The position numbers were made by a program, and so were the translations under genes. The notes under the pieces are model-generated. The model was not told the origin of the DNA. It saw only the letters and a program-made list of their open reading frames with translations, and searched no databases. This document shows, piece by piece, positions 43,111-57,132 of a stretch of 64,000 nucleotides of DNA (positions are counted from its first letter, which is position 1; each line of letters starts with the position of its first letter). Origin of the DNA: Hanleya hanleyi (taxonomy: Eukaryota; Mollusca; Polyplacophora; Lepidopleurida; Hanleyidae); contig JAVTVY010018835.1 in the NCBI GenBank assembly GCA_036873755.1, positions 1 through 64,000 of the forward strand, in the 5' to 3' direction.

Positions 43111-44709
43111 AGTTTAGTCACCTTTTAGAACTATCTGTCTGAGGAGCGGAGGCCTATTCTTACCATGACCTGGGGTGTGCACAATGACATCCCAGGTCAA
43201 CTCCATGGGGCCCCACACTGGTGGAAATCCATTTGGCATCCATGCTGAAACTTCTTCAAGCACAGTGTCACACCGAAACAGTGCATGTCAGCTATAAAAC
43301 TTCTGTTGCCCTGGAGATCGGCTTGAGATGAAAAGCCAGAAGAAACACCTCCAATCAGATGAGAACTTTCCGGCACAGAATCAAGAGAATTCATCTCCTG
43401 AGAAATGCAATGAGGACTATTTAAGCACATACACATCCTGTAATAGCCTATGTGCTATGCCACATGTGCTATGGATCAGGGTTCATAGCTCAGAGCTGTA
43501 AAATCCCTACTCCATTAATGTGCGAGGTCATATGACTTAGGCGAAATAGGTAAATGATAATTGCACGCTTGTACTTAATACCATTCAACATGATCCTGTT
43601 TTAGACAAGACGTCGCACCTTGACTTAGGTTCATTTTGTGGGAGGGTGAAACTAATGAAGGCAAAGGTGGAACTAAAATGACCCCCCCCCCTACTCAAGT
43701 TATTTTACCTGTATAAAGTTTTGAGTAGAAATTTTTTCTGGTATATGGCAAAGCGTAATGTTTGATTGACCACGCTGACCATAGAGGTCTGGCCTGTGTT
43801 TCCCTTCCCCTCACGAGGTTCAATCAGATATCCCAGTTAAAGATTCATGGGATAGCTATCTGTTCATGTAATAACATTGCGGTGAAAGGTGATGAAGAGT
43901 GTCGGAGAAGTGATGAAATGTAACCCGACTACTGAAAACACCTTCACCAAAAAAACAAACCGCTGCTACTGTCGAGTGCAGATATTTTGCCTTTAGTTCG
44001 AGCATCAAGTTACATCAGTTTTTATTTTGACAGGAGAGTTTAAGTCTGACACAAAATAACACTTCACATACATACTAATGGTACCAGTCAGCGGTTACCA
44101 TGCCAATGTGGACTATCTGCCAAAAAAAAAACGATAGAAAAAAAACAAAAAAACCCTGGCCCATTGGAAAACAGTTTCTCGGTATGTTAAGCTTAAGTTG
44201 AAGGGCATGATGCTTGCTGACATAACTATGTGATTAGGCTGTGGAGATAGCTTGAGTCAAGGGGGGAGAACTATTTATCGCCATGTTATATTTTTGTACC
44301 ATGAATTAGTGGTAGCAAAAGACCCACTAACATATGCCAAAGATTCACAAAGATAGGAATACAAGACAGCTGTAATACCAGACAGAGGTTATTATACACA
44401 GGTCTCGGCCCACCCAAACATCCCTGATATGTCTTGTATAATAACCTACAAATGTTTATGCTATCAAGAGACATTCTGTTTGGGTTAATACTGGCTAACT
44501 TAGATATCTCTAGTAACCCACAGTTTGTATTATAACATATCTACAAGCAAACAACAAAGGGGAGGAAAAACTGTTGAAGAAATAATTTATCTATCTCTCA
44601 GATTCTTGTAGCTTGAAGTTTCAAAGATGACACTCAAGAGAAAATGCTTTTTCATTAACCAGGAGAAACATGAAGGTTTTAATTTAGTTGGCCTATTTTA
44701 AGGTGGCTC
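43111..44709. other. no gene recognised
   Basis: AT-rich, with C9 and A-rich tracts (43681, 44122-44155). No supported features. Confidence 0.5.
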
Positions 44710-45080
44710 TGTAGCAACTACTAATGACACAATGTACTGTGTTGCGACAATAGCAGGCGAATCCGACACTCAATGAAAATGGTAGCAAGCCTGTTGACGC
44801 TTACTGTCACAACTGGAAACCAGTAATTATTTGAGGCAAAAATATATCACACATGATGTATGACTAAATTCAGAGATATAATTGCAATAACAACCACTAA
44901 TGACACAATTGTCATAATTGCATCATTAGTGGTCGACTCTGCATGCAGAATCATCAGCTAATGTCGCAATTGCGCCAATAGCTACTAATGACACAATTCC
45001 GACATTAGCCGGTGACCTGACAACTGCTAATGACATAATTGTCGCCAATTGCGACAACTGTGTCATTAGTAGTTGCTACA
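44710..45080. mobile_element. MITE with 22-bp perfect terminal inverted repeats
   Basis: TGTAGCAACTACTAATGACA (44710 on) is exactly inverted at 45059-45080. The internal motif CTAATGACACAATTG recurs several times in both orientations, giving nested hairpins. Confidence 0.8.
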
Positions 45081-45987
45081 TGGCTCAGCAGTATCCAAAA
45101 TGAGCATCTGTGCAAGTCACAGTGCAGTCACTGTGCAATGTCACAATCAAACTGACAGGTTGTGTGATGTCACCCTAGCTTTGTTTGAATACAATAGGCC
45201 TGCGAAAATTAGTGAAACGGCCTAATATTTGGTGGTTAAAATATTAAAAAATCTTGTTAGACCCCTAAATTTTATTCAATATTTTGAATCTATATTAAAC
45301 TGAGAAACTTTAACTGGAATATGAAGAAATTGACATTATTTCAGTCTACAATGGAGAGCCACCATAAAGGGTATCCTCAGCCTACAATATACCCACTCAG
45401 TGTCAAACAGTTCCTCGGTTATAGAAAATGGTTATATAGGTCTTCCCCTCATTTCTAATCCTAAAATCCAGTATTTTACCAAAGAAAGTCTGTTCTCACT
45501 CCAAATGCATAACCTTTGACCGAAGACGTGCTCAAGGGAACTCCCTCCTAATCGTCTACACTATTTTGATAGAAAAAACATGAACAACTGCCTAAATTAT
45601 TAGCCACATTTTTGCCTTATACCAAGCACTTGAATGTTTGGTTGGTATTCCAACACCACTGGTATTAATATATAATTAAATTTACACCGAAATATGTATC
45701 ATTATCACAAATGGCTCAAATTTATAAGACTATCTTTCGGGTGGTCAACAACTGCTTCCTGCTAGGTTCATAAACATTGCATAGCCTACATTGTGTCAAA
45801 TTATCTGAGATGTGCTTATCTTACGTTGACCAGACAAGCATTGCCATTGATGGTTTAATATCACCATTTTTATCTCTAATTAATTATGCCTATCTACTCT
45901 TCCTAGAAGACTGAAAAGACGGCACATGATGTGATGGGTGCTTGAAGAAATTATAGGGGATCTTACATAGCACTGCCTGGTTTCCCA
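45081..45987. other. no gene recognised
   Basis: AT-rich spacer between the MITE and the segmental duplication. Confidence 0.5.
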
Positions 45988-46929
45988 GGGAGTGACAACA
46001 GTGGACCGGCAATAACTGGTTCTGAAAATCGACAGCAAAACTTTCATCTAGCTTCATTGTAACATTCAGTGATTGTTTGGGAAATTGGAAGTTAAGCAAA
46101 TCAGGAGAAAGCAGAAAATACCAAAAACCAAGGAAGTCAATGTGTGATGAAAACAGGTCATTTCCAGGAACAGTCCTCTAACAGAGAGACAATTCACTAC
46201 TGTACAGAGTGCATGACACAATGCCTCAGCTGCATAATGCATACTCACTCCGTTGACATTTTCATTACAAACTCTGCTACCAGTTTTTGAAGAGAATCCA
46301 AGGATTTCTACTGTTTCCAAGACAGTATCACTGCTCTGGTGAATAAAATGTAAACTAGCTTGAAATTTTCTCTGTTTCTCTGAGCCTATGCATTTCTTCT
46401 AAAACGCGAAAGTTGGGTTTCCACTCACGTGTATTTCCATAAGCAGAACTTGACCATGCAATGCGATTTTCTTGTATGTTTGTGGTCAATATCGTAATGA
46501 ACATTGTCACGGTTGTCTCAATATACATGTATCAAGAATTCCATATATTTTCTGATTGCATCAGTATATAACCATGAAAGGTGTCTGATAGTTTGTCCAC
46601 TGTCAAGTACTGTAAATGTAGGACTGCTTGCAATGTATTCTTGTGTATTCAAGTCAGCCCTCAAAGTATTCATATTCACTAAGCTGATAAAGTAATTATT
46701 CATCTGAAATGTTATTTGCAGCCACTCTACTTGTATACATGGTCAAACTTGAAAAAGTATGAAAAAAAGTTCCCAATGATCGAATAATTCAATTTTGTCC
46801 TCATGGAATGTAACTGTGGACAGACTGGCAGATTCCCTTGCTGACATCACAGGCTTGACTTCACTGATTCTTCTCCGTTTCAAAAATTAGATTTTTCGTG
46901 GCTATATTTCGCCTCTTTCAGACACTTCT

Positions 46930-48400
46930 AAAACATGAGGCACCAGAGGTGCTACAAGCCCTCACCCCCTTGCCCAAGCAACATCTCATGGCATCGTATG
47001 TATATACATACCAAATCTGAAAAGAATCTGAAAGGTTCTCAAGTTATTGTAGGAAATGCAAATACATGTAGGGTTTAACCCTTTCACCGATTAAACCCGG
47101 TACACGGGGATAACGAGAGTGCCACCCGTACGACCATCCCCGGTAGATCGGGTTAGCTTTAAACCCGTTCGCTATCACGATGGGTACAGCACTTTTATTT
47201 TTTTGCATTCGTTTTAACGGAAACCTATCAAACACTGTATACTTCTGGAAAGCCGAAACCCTGATCAATTTGATTCTCGAAATTGTTTGCTTGTTTGAAA
47301 AATAAATAAAACAAATTTAGATGTTGAACGAAAAAAATCGGAATGAAAAATGCATTTTTCCCCACATACCGTGTGACGGGCATCTCGGCAGCGAGCCGCA
47401 AAAATGGAAAAAATCATCGAAAACCTCATCCTAACTCCTGTATTTTTTATGTTACATGACTGGTAAAGCGTGGTGAATATTCCCAGACGACTGAAACTGC
47501 CAACGACGACCGGCAAAGTTTATTTCCATATTTTTACGAGTCTTGATCCGCAAAGTTTGTCGAACACATTTCAAAATGTCGGCAGCAAGCTGCGTTATTG
47601 AGCCGACGAGCCAATCGGTATGCGTAATTTTGCCCACGTGACCTCTAGCAGCCAACAGATTTGAGACGAGCGTAGACAGTGGCTGGAAGGATGGAATGAC
47701 ATCATTTTATAATCCAATCGTATCCTCCGTTTTATTTTGCCATCCATTCAAGGTTATTTCCTGTGTAGAAAGGTGAAAGGTCGCTCTTTCCAATGAGAGG
47801 TCAAACACGAAAATTGGCCGAGTAAAACTCGAGAAAAACGCTGTCAAATGCGGTCGAAAAAAGACGATTTCTCCGTTGGATTTTGATGTTTTTGAGTCGA
47901 GAAAGCCGGGGAAAGCGCATTCTCTCGCAGTAAAACCTAATTTTGTATGCTACTTTATTTATTTTGCTATAAAACTAGAGCAAATAACACTGGAGTGTGT
48001 ATTGTGGAGACAGGTTTCTTATGTTTTTCTGCAAATCTCGGACGCAAACGCAATTTCTAGCATTCCAAAGACAACATATACAAATTTTAACAGTTCTCAG
48101 GGAATTGATCGTCAGCAGGTCACTTTTGTCAGGGGAAATAATCGGCGAAAGGGTTAAACCACCAGGTGGGGCCCCCTATTTGCGAAAGTGGTCAAAATGC
48201 AATCCCAGGCGACACCTCATGGCATGGGATATGCATACCAAATTTGAGAAGAATCCGCTGAACGGTGCTCAAGCTATTGCATGGAAACTAATTCCAGATG
48301 GGCGAACAGATGGCTGCGCGGACACATTGAGGGATGGACGGATGGACAATCGGAATCCAGTAAACCCCCCTACTATGCACGGGGGTATACATTGGTAAAG
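46930..48400 (+). mobile_element. HINE/pearl-type element in copy A, interrupted
   Basis: Cores with ATACCAAATCTGAAAAGAAT (47008) and CATACCAAATTTGAGAAGAA (48235) are split by the piggyBac-like element. They end in GGATGGACGGATGGACAATC and a CCCCCCTAC/GGGGGTATA hairpin near 48365-48391. The uninterrupted copy is at 54270-54640. Confidence 0.75.
47079..48153. mobile_element. piggyBac-like element with TTAA target duplication
   Basis: CCCTTTCACCGATT at the left and AATCGGCGAAAGGG at the right are inverted repeats with one mismatch. TTAA flanks both ends (47075-47078, 48154-48157). Copy B has a single TTAA at the same place (54403-54406), an exact empty site. A CCCT-type end and TTAA duplication are piggyBac traits. 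No transposase domain was recognised in its 1075 bp, so it is non-autonomous. Confidence 0.85.
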
Positions 48401-48530
48401 ATGTGATCTTATTGTCCTGGCCTGAAACTGAATGTTGGATGGGGCTTTTGTCCATAGTTTTTTATTCACTGGGGCTTTTGTGCAAATCCCAAAGAGAATG
48501 CTGTATTGTTGTCATATTGTTCATCATTTT

Positions 48531-49348
48531 CATAGAATAGCTATCATTTATCGGGGGCGTAGACACATCAATATATCTTGAAGTTTCATACATTTATTTA
48601 GAAGATATATCAAGTGAACATTGCCTTTATTCAGTGTATCATTAAAAAATAAAGCCTCTGTATACTATAAACATAGAACTATAAGATTCACTGCTGATAG
48701 TGGCCCCAATGAATACAAAACTGCTATTTGTAAGTGTTCCCAAGACCTGGAAATACCACAAATTACAACTGAAGCAAAATTAAATTAAAATTAAATTAAA
48801 AGTAATTGGTAAATGGTAATTCACAAGCAGAAACAGTTGAGGAGATTTAAATTGTAGATTTAAACTCGCACTACATGTACATTTTCCAGTACATAATACA
48901 ACTCATTTCTCTACATGGTTATCTCCCCTGTCCATCTGTTCATAGAATAGCTATCATTTATCAGGGGCGTAGACACATCAATATATCTTGAAGTTTCATA
49001 CATTTATTCAGAAGATATATCAAGTGAACATTGCCTTTATTCAGTGTATCATTAAAAAATAAAGCCTCTGTATACTATAAACATAGAACTATAAGGTTCA
49101 CTGCTGATAGTGGCCCCAATGAATACAAAACTGCTATTTGTAAGTGTTCCCAAGACCTGGAAATACCACAAATTACAACTGAAGCAAAATTAAATTAAAA
49201 TTAAATTAAAAGTAATTGGTAAATGGTAATTCACAAGCAGAAACAGTTGTGGAGATTTAAATTGTAGATTTAAACTTGCACTACTTGTACATTTTCCAGT
49301 ACATAATACAACTCATTTCTCTACATGGTTATCTCCCCTGTCCATCTG
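48531..49348. repeat. 410-bp tandem duplication unique to copy A
   Basis: 48531-48940 and 48941-49348 are nearly identical, both starting CATAGAATAGCTATCATTTA. Copy B has the segment once (54780-55187), so the doubling followed the larger duplication or was lost from B. Confidence 0.92.
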
Positions 49349-49549
49349 CAGAATTGTTTTGGTGCATGTAATATGTAGATTTATGAGATCAGGTAGAACG
49401 CTTGCAACATTCAATGAATATTTTGGAAGTAGAATGGAAAGAAAACATTTCTGAACACAGGGGAATTATTATGTAAATGATTTGACCACCACTAGATTTT
49501 AGAAACTTACCACAAGAAGGCCCATAATACATAATGTTGGAAATAAACC

Positions 49550-49785
49550 AAGATACAGATGGACAGCAAAGTGGATGGACAGACAGACAGACGACGACGT
49601 GACCAACAAAACATACAAAAGGCACACCTACAGACTACATTCTATACTGGACAGAAGTTTCGTCAACCTGCCTTTAGTGGTTCTCAAGATATGGGATCCC
49701 GGGGAAAAGAGGATGGAGAGACGGATGGACAGATGGGATGACAACAATACCCCTTAACCCAATCGGGCTGAGGGGTAAAAAATTC
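49550..49785 (+). mobile_element. short HINE-like element, copy A
   Basis: GATGGACAGACAGACAGACG and GGAGAGACGGATGGACAGAT runs end in ACCCCTTAACCCAATCGGGC and GAGGGGTAA, a weak hairpin. The copy B counterpart is 55395-55620. Confidence 0.6.
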
Positions 49786-51059
49786 AAAAAAATATTACAT
49801 GTACAGTACTCAGTACATATTAAATGATGTATTACAATAGTATTCAGCTATTTAAAAATTCCATTGAGGATACCCTTTAAGCTATACCATTAAGAGCTTC
49901 AGACTGCACAATTAATTATATCCTACAAATTTGGAGATTGTATCTACTGAAGCATCATGACTGCAGTACTCAACATGCACTCCTACTTCCAATAGAGATC
50001 TCACTCCTCTGGGAGTTGGATGTAATCTGTTAATGTGAAATGAAATTGACACGAATAGGGATTTTGTAATATTACCTGCTGTATTGATTAATCCATATGG
50101 ATGTGACTTTAGTACAACTACATGTACACTCTTCACATTCAATAGAGTTTTTCTATTGAGATTCTCGTTCGTAATAAGCTTTATGATGAATTAATTGCCG
50201 GATGGCTAGCAAGAAATCTAGACATTCACCCAACCAGATGTCTTCTCTGCAATGTTGCCTAAAATCATAACCTAGCTGCTGATAAGACCATATACAGGAC
50301 AGTGGGAGAATATACAGCATGGCTGTCATAAGTAAACAAGAAGACACCCATATCCGACAGTTATCTGCCCCTTATGTCAAATGGGTTCTTCCTAATGTAC
50401 ACGGTCACACAATATACAGTTATATTCCTTAAAATATTTATATATAGGATGTAAACACATTGATATGAACATGCTCTTTCTATACACAAAAGAGGCACAT
50501 GAGCAGTGGTAAAATAGTATACATACAGATACATGTCAATGAAGCAGGATATGCAAAGATAATTTCTCAGAAATAGACATTCATCAACTTATAGAAAATC
50601 CTGATATCCTAGCTAAGAGTCTTCGGTCAATTCAAATGGAACTATGGTATCAAAAGACATGACTTGATCAATATGTTTGTGATTAATGACTTCTTTTTTT
50701 TCCAATCAGATAAAAAATGTATTTAATTAAATTTAATTGTGACCAGTTACAATAACTATTAGGTTATTCAAGTAAAAGTTAACAGATATGGTGATACAAT
50801 GTGGTTTGAACTCTGATCTCAAAGTTTGAACTCCGATCTCAGTATTATTGACTTTGTCCGAGGGATGTTTTATTGGGAAATCAAAAACTTCATCTTAGAG
50901 ATGTTTTTAATCTAAGATTAAATATTTCAATAATTTATTTGAAAATTAAATGCAAACTTGACAGTAGGTGCATTGATCCTTCAGCCTTAAAATATTATGT
51001 TTGTATTTGACAACATATAAATGGTTGAATGAAAGAAAAAGACTTTGAACATTGGAGAT

Positions 51060-51720
51060 CAATGCTGTGCCGAGGTACTAGCATTTACCAAATAAGTTCC
51101 CAACATTCTGAGATAGGTCTATGGCCTGGACAAGAATGTATGACACAGCACATATTAAGGTTTAGGAAGGACAATAACTCAAAGAAATAAACATGAGATA
51201 GGATATAGAACCTAGACAGTGCGCATCCACAACACACTAAGGATGTAGCATGTAAGCTTCAAAGTTTGACTCCAAGTCCTGTATGCTGACGGACATAGGT
51301 GAAGTGCCATAAATGAGGCACAAATGATTAGAATGAGGTAAAGAACTATACCAATTGCACATCTACAAGGTACTAAGGATCTTCCATGTATGTGTTGAGG
51401 TTAGTCAAACAGTAACTAAGATAACGACTAGACAAGGAATTGTAGATGGGTGAGATAAAGGGTCATAACTTTGTTGAAAGTCATCGCAAAGGAAAGAACA
51501 TGGACAGTACACATGTGCAAGGTACTAACCATCTTCCAAGTAAGTTTCAAAGTTGTCTATAACTGAGATATGGACCGGAGAAGAAAGTGTGGACTGATGA
51601 CATAACTCTGTGGAAAATCTTTAAAAAATGTGTGTAAAACCTGACAGCGCACATCTGCAAGGTACCAAGTATCTTCAATGTACATTTCGAAGTTGTGGGA
51701 AATGAAACGGACAAGAAATT
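51060..51720 (+). repeat. degenerate ~160-bp core array, copy A
   Basis: Four units carry CACATCTACAAGGTACTAAG, then ATCTTCCATGTATGT, or near variants. They mark the downstream edge of the duplicated segment; the counterpart in copy B is 56900-58350, with two insertions. Confidence 0.55.
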
Positions 51721-53317
51721 GTTTTGAGATGGACGACTACATAAATGCTGAATAAAAGGGATTAAAAACTCATATCCCCTTCTAGCCACACATAGCTAAC
51801 TTGGAAATGAGAACAAAATTTGAAGAAAAAAAAGCGAAGAAAATAACTGAAAACTTAATAAGCTATGACAAACACTTCCAATCTTAGCATATAACAGAAA
51901 ACTTTTTTGTGAATTTGAAAAACACATTCTCTTATCAGAGCTGAAATCTTGAGATATTTGGTTTGGTTACCCAATGGCCTCTGCAGACTGGGTCAGAATC
52001 TCCACACACTCAAACAACTCACACATTCCTACAAATGGGACAACTGCTCTCTAGGTATTCAGTCTTGTGAAAAACAAGAGGGAGGGGGGAGGAGTGGTAA
52101 AATTTATAGGTGTATCTATCAGTCCAACATTCCTTAAATATTTTTTATGACACTAGTAACTGTACTGAACCATATGTTTGCAGTTCAAAGATGTGATAAT
52201 ATTATAATATATTTATACAATATTGCTACTATCCACATGTACACGAAACAAGAATGTGCATATCTCGAAATGTTCATCTTAAGGGAGTAGAGGACGATCA
52301 TTTCCCTGCACTTATGGGGCTACACCATGGTCTTTTGTCAAATTTTTCAAAACACGCTGAATTTCCTAACAGAAGTACCCAGACATCTCAAAATGAAATA
52401 AAAATCAATAAAAGACACAACAGAATCATTTATGCGTTTTACTGGTGGTTCGATAGTGTGATGGAATCGACCAAAAGATTTGCATTTTAAATTCAACGGT
52501 TGGAGGGTGCAAAGTGCTGAGGTTGAAAATTATTCCTCTGGAATACCCCCAAATTCACTCTTATTCACTTTCAACAAAACGAAAACTTCTGAATGGCTAA
52601 TTGAACTTCAATAATATTCTCCACACCCATCCCCTCCTGGAACTAGGACTGAAAAGGCTCAGTTTATCTATTATACTGCTAATATTTTCTAAGAAAGTAT
52701 GGTGTCCCCCCCCCCCCCGTTTTTATTACATATTCAACAAGCACTATATGTTTAGCATTATATAGCAAAATGAGAACAATTTGACCTAGGGAAGTTTGAT
52801 TTATTGACCATCAAAGAAAAAAAAATCAAATTTATTCAGTGTTATGACTTTTAAGTGGTATACATGCATTTGGCTGCAATATTTTTTTAACGAGTATGGT
52901 GACCCCCTGCGTTTTCTTCATGGATCATCCCCTACACTGATGAAAAAATCCTGAAATTTAAAAAAAACTTTCAACCTCTAGAAATGAACGTCCTCTACTG
53001 CCTTAATGTAGTGGAAAACAAAAAGTATTTTGAAGTTCTTTCCGAGAATACGTGTACATATTTAATTAGTTTTGATGAATAATGTGTTTTAAGGATGAAC
53101 TGTTGGCATTAATCTGACCAGCTGTTTTAAAGTACATGTCAACTCTAGAAGTAGAACAGCTCCAACAGAATAATACAGAAGCTTTGTCCCCACAACTTCA
53201 TAAATATCAAGTTTATGTCACAGGCCAACACAAAGCCATATTGGGATGAGAATTATGTGTTAGCTTGAACACAAACACCTACAATGGCTTTATTGATAGG
53301 ATGTAATAGATAGCTTG
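51721..53317. other. unique spacer between the duplicate copies
   Basis: AT-rich sequence with a poly-C tract near 52708. No gene or element could be supported. Confidence 0.5.
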
Positions 53318-53388
53318 CCCAGAGAGTGACAACAGTGGGCCGGCAATTACTGGTTCTGAAAATCGACAGCAAAACTCCATTGTAACAT

Positions 53389-53784
53389 TCAGCGATTGTT
53401 TGGGGAATTGGAAATTAAGCAAATCAGGAGAAAGCAGAAAATACCAGCTACCAAGGAAGTCAATGTGTGATGAAAACGGGTCATTTCCAGAAACAGTCCT
53501 TTAACAGAGAGACAATTCACTACTGTACAGAGTGCATGACACAATGCCTCAGCTGCATAATGCATACTGACTCCGTTGACATTTTCATCACAAATTCTGT
53601 TACCAGTTTTTGAAGAGAAACCAAGGATTTCTACTGTTTCCAAGACAGTATCACTGCTCTGATGAATAAAATGTAAACTAGCTTGAAATTTTCTCTGTTT
53701 CTCTGAGCCTATGCATTTCTTCTGAAACGTGAAAGTTGGGTTTCCACTCACGTGTATTTCCATAAGCAGAACTTGACCATGCAA
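53389..53784 (-). other. 131-codon open frame in copy B, broken in copy A
   Basis: The frame includes EILGFSSKTGNRICDENVNG and MHYAAEALCHALCTVVNCLS and ends in a hydrophobic stretch. Copy A (46066-46460) matches but has TAG where copy B has CAG (near 46400). I recognise no family. It may be chance, or an exon-derived relic. I do not call it a gene. Confidence 0.2.
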
Positions 53785-54269
53785 TGCGATTTTCTTGTAT
53801 GTTTGTGGTCAATATCGTAATGAAAATTGTCACGGTTGTCTCAATATACATGTATCAAGAATTCCATATATTTTCTGATTGCATCAGTATATAACCATGA
53901 AAGGTGTCTGATAGTTTGTCCACTGTCAGTACTGTAAATGTAGGACTGCATGCAATGTATTCTTGTGTATTCAAGTCAACCCTCAAAGTACTTATATTCA
54001 CTATTGCTGATAAAGTAATTATTCATCTGAAATGTTATTTGCAGCCACTCTAGACTACTTGTATACATGGTCAAATTTGAAAAAGTATGAAAAAAAGTTC
54101 CCAATGATCAAACAATTCAATTTTATCTTCATGGAATGTAACTGTGGACAGACTGGCAGATTCCCTTGCTGACATCACAGGCTTGACTTCACTGATTCTT
54201 GTCCGTTTCAAAAATTAGATTTTTCGTGGCTATATTTCGCCTCTTTCAGACACTTCTAAAACATGAGGC

Positions 54270-54640
54270 ACCAGAGGTGCTACAAGCCCTCACCCCCTTG
54301 CCCAAGCAACATCTCATGGCATCGTATGTATATACATACCAAATCTGAAAAGAATCTGAAAGGTTCTCAGGTTATTGTAGGAAATGCAAATACATATAGG
54401 GTTTAAACCACCAGGTGGGGCCCCCTATTTGCGAAAGTGGTCAAAATGCAATCCCAGGTGACCCCTCATGGCATGGGGTATGCATACCAAATTTGAGAAG
54501 AATCCGCTGAACGGTGCTCAAGCTATTGCATGGAAACTAATTCCAGATGGGCGAACAGATGGCTGCGCGGACACATTGAGGGATGGACGGATGGACAATC
54601 GGAATCCAGTAAACCCCCCTACTATGCACGGGGGTATACA
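54270..54640 (+). mobile_element. HINE/pearl-type element in copy B, uninterrupted
   Basis: The same two cores and tail as 46930-48400 but with the empty TTAA site at 54403-54406. Confidence 0.75.
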
Positions 54641-55394
54641 TTGGTAAAGATGTGATCTTATTGTCCTGGCCTGAAACTGAATGTTGGATGGGGCTTTTGT
54701 CCATAGTTTTTTATTCACTGGGGCTTTTGTGCAAATCCCAAAGAGAATGCTGTATTGTTGTCATATTGTTCATCATTTTCATAGAATAGCTATCATTTAT
54801 CGGGGGCGTAGACACATCAATATATCTTGAAGTTTCATACATTTATTTAGAAGATATATCAAGTGAACATTGCCTTTATTCAGTGTATCATTAAAAAATA
54901 AAGCCTCTGTATACTATAAACATAGAACTATAAGATTCACTGCTGATAGTGGCCCCAATGAATACAAAACTGCTATTTGTAAGTGTTCCCAAGACCTGGA
55001 AATACCACAAATTACAACTGAAGCAAAATTAAATTAAAATTAAATTAAAAGTAATTGGTAAATGGTAATTCACAAGCAGAAACAGTTGTGGAGATTTAAA
55101 TTGTAGATTTAAACTTGCACTACATGTACATTTTCCAGTACATAATACAACTCATTTCTCTACATGGTTATCTCCCCTGTCCACCTGCAGAATTGTTTTG
55201 GTGCATGTAATATGTAGATTTATGAGATCAGGTAGAACGCTTGCAACATTCAATGAATATTTTGGAAGCAGAATGGAAAGAAAACATTTCTGAATACAGA
55301 GAAATTATTATGTAAATGATTTGACCACCACTAGATTTTAGAAACTTACCACAAGAAGGCCCATAATACATAATGTTGGAAATAAACCAAGATA

Positions 55395-55620
55395 CAGATG
55401 GACAGCAAAGTGGATGGACAGACAGACAGACGACGACGTGACCAACAAAACATACAAAAGGCACACCTATAGACTACATTCTATACTGGACAGAAGTTTC
55501 GTCAACCTGCCTTTAGTGGTTCTCAAGATATGGGATCCCGGGGAAAAGAGGATGGAGAGACGGATGGACAGGATGGATGACAACAATACCCCTTAACCCA
55601 ATCGGGCTGAGGGGTAAAAA
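55395..55620 (+). mobile_element. short HINE-like element, copy B
   Basis: Near-identical to 49550-49785, including the GACAGACAGACG and GGATGGACAGGATGGATGAC tail. Confidence 0.6.
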
Positions 55621-57132
55621 ATTCAAAAAAATATTACATGTACAGTACTCAGTACATATTAAATGATGTATTACAATAGTATTCAGCTATTTAAAAATTT
55701 CATTGAGGATACCCTTTAAGCTATACCATTAAGAGCTTCAGACTGCACAATTAATTTATATCCTACAAATTTGGAGATTGTATCTACTGAAGCATCATGA
55801 CTGCAGTACTCAACATGCACTCCTACTTCCAATAGAGATCTCACTCCTCTGGGAGTTGGATGTAATCTGTTAATGTAAAATGAAATTGACACGAATAGGG
55901 ATTTTGTAATATTACCTGCTGTATTGATTAATCCATATGGATGTGACTTTAGTACAACTACATGTACACTCTTTACATTCAATAGAGTTTTTCTATTGAG
56001 ATTCTCGTTCGTAATAAGCTTTATGATGAATTAATTGCCGGATGGCTAGCAAGAAATCTAGACATTCCAGACCCCCAACCAGATGTCTTCTCTGCAATGT
56101 TGCCTAAAATCATAACCTGCTGATAAGACCATATACAGGACAGTGGGAGAATATACAGCATGGTTGTCATAAGTAAACAAGAAGACACCCATATCAGACA
56201 GTTATCTGCCCCTCATGTCAAATGGGTTCTTCCTAATGTACACCGTCACACAATATACAGTTATATTCCTTAAAATATTTATATATAGGATGTAAACACA
56301 TTGATATGAACATGCTCTTTCTATACACAAAAGAGGCACATGAGCAGTGGTAAAATAGTATACATACAGATACATGTCAATGAAGCAGGATATGCAAAGA
56401 TAATTTCTCAGAAATAGACATTCATCAATTTATAGAAAATCCTGACACCCTAGCTAAGAGTCTTCGGTCAATTCAAATGGAACTACATGTATGGTATCCA
56501 AAAGACATGACTTGACCAGTATGTTTGTGATTAATGATTTTTTTTTCTCAATCAGATAAAAAATGGGTTTAATTAAATTTAATTGTGACCAGTTACAATA
56601 ACTATTAGGTTATTCAAGCAAAAGTTAACAGATCTGGTGAACTCATTCTAGATACATTGTGGTTTGAACTCTGATCTCAATGTTTGAACTCCAATCTCAG
56701 TTTTATTGACTTTGTTTGGGGGATGTTTTATTGGGAAATCAAAGAGAGATGTTTTTTATCTAAGGTTTTATATTTCAATTATTTATTTGAAAATTAAATG
56801 CAAACATGACAGTAGGTGCATTGATCCTTCAGCCTTAAAATATTATGTTTGTATTTGACAACACATAAACGGTTGAATGAAAGAAAAAGACTTTGAACAT
56901 TGGGGATCAATGCTGTGCCAAGGTACTAGCCTTTACCAAATAAGTTCCCAACATTCTGAGACAGGCCTATGGCCTGGACAAGAATGTATGACACAGCACA
57001 TATTAAGGTTTAGAAAGGACAATAACTCGCAGAAATAAACATGAGATTGGATATAAAACCTAGACAGTGCACATCCACAATGCACTAAGGATGTAGCATG
57101 TAAGCTTCAAAGTTTATCTCCAAGTCCTGTAT

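Larger units (their letters stand above)
45988..51612. repeat. segmental duplication copy A
   Basis: It aligns end to end with 53318-58353, in the same orientation and with a few percent mismatches. It differs by a 1075-bp insertion (47079-48153) and an extra 410-bp tandem copy (48531-49348). No supported host gene lies inside. Confidence 0.93.

Noticed and set aside
47452..47655. 67-codon frame inside the piggyBac-like element as a transposase fragment
   Set aside because: No catalytic Asp pattern or C-terminal zinc finger of piggyBac could be seen.
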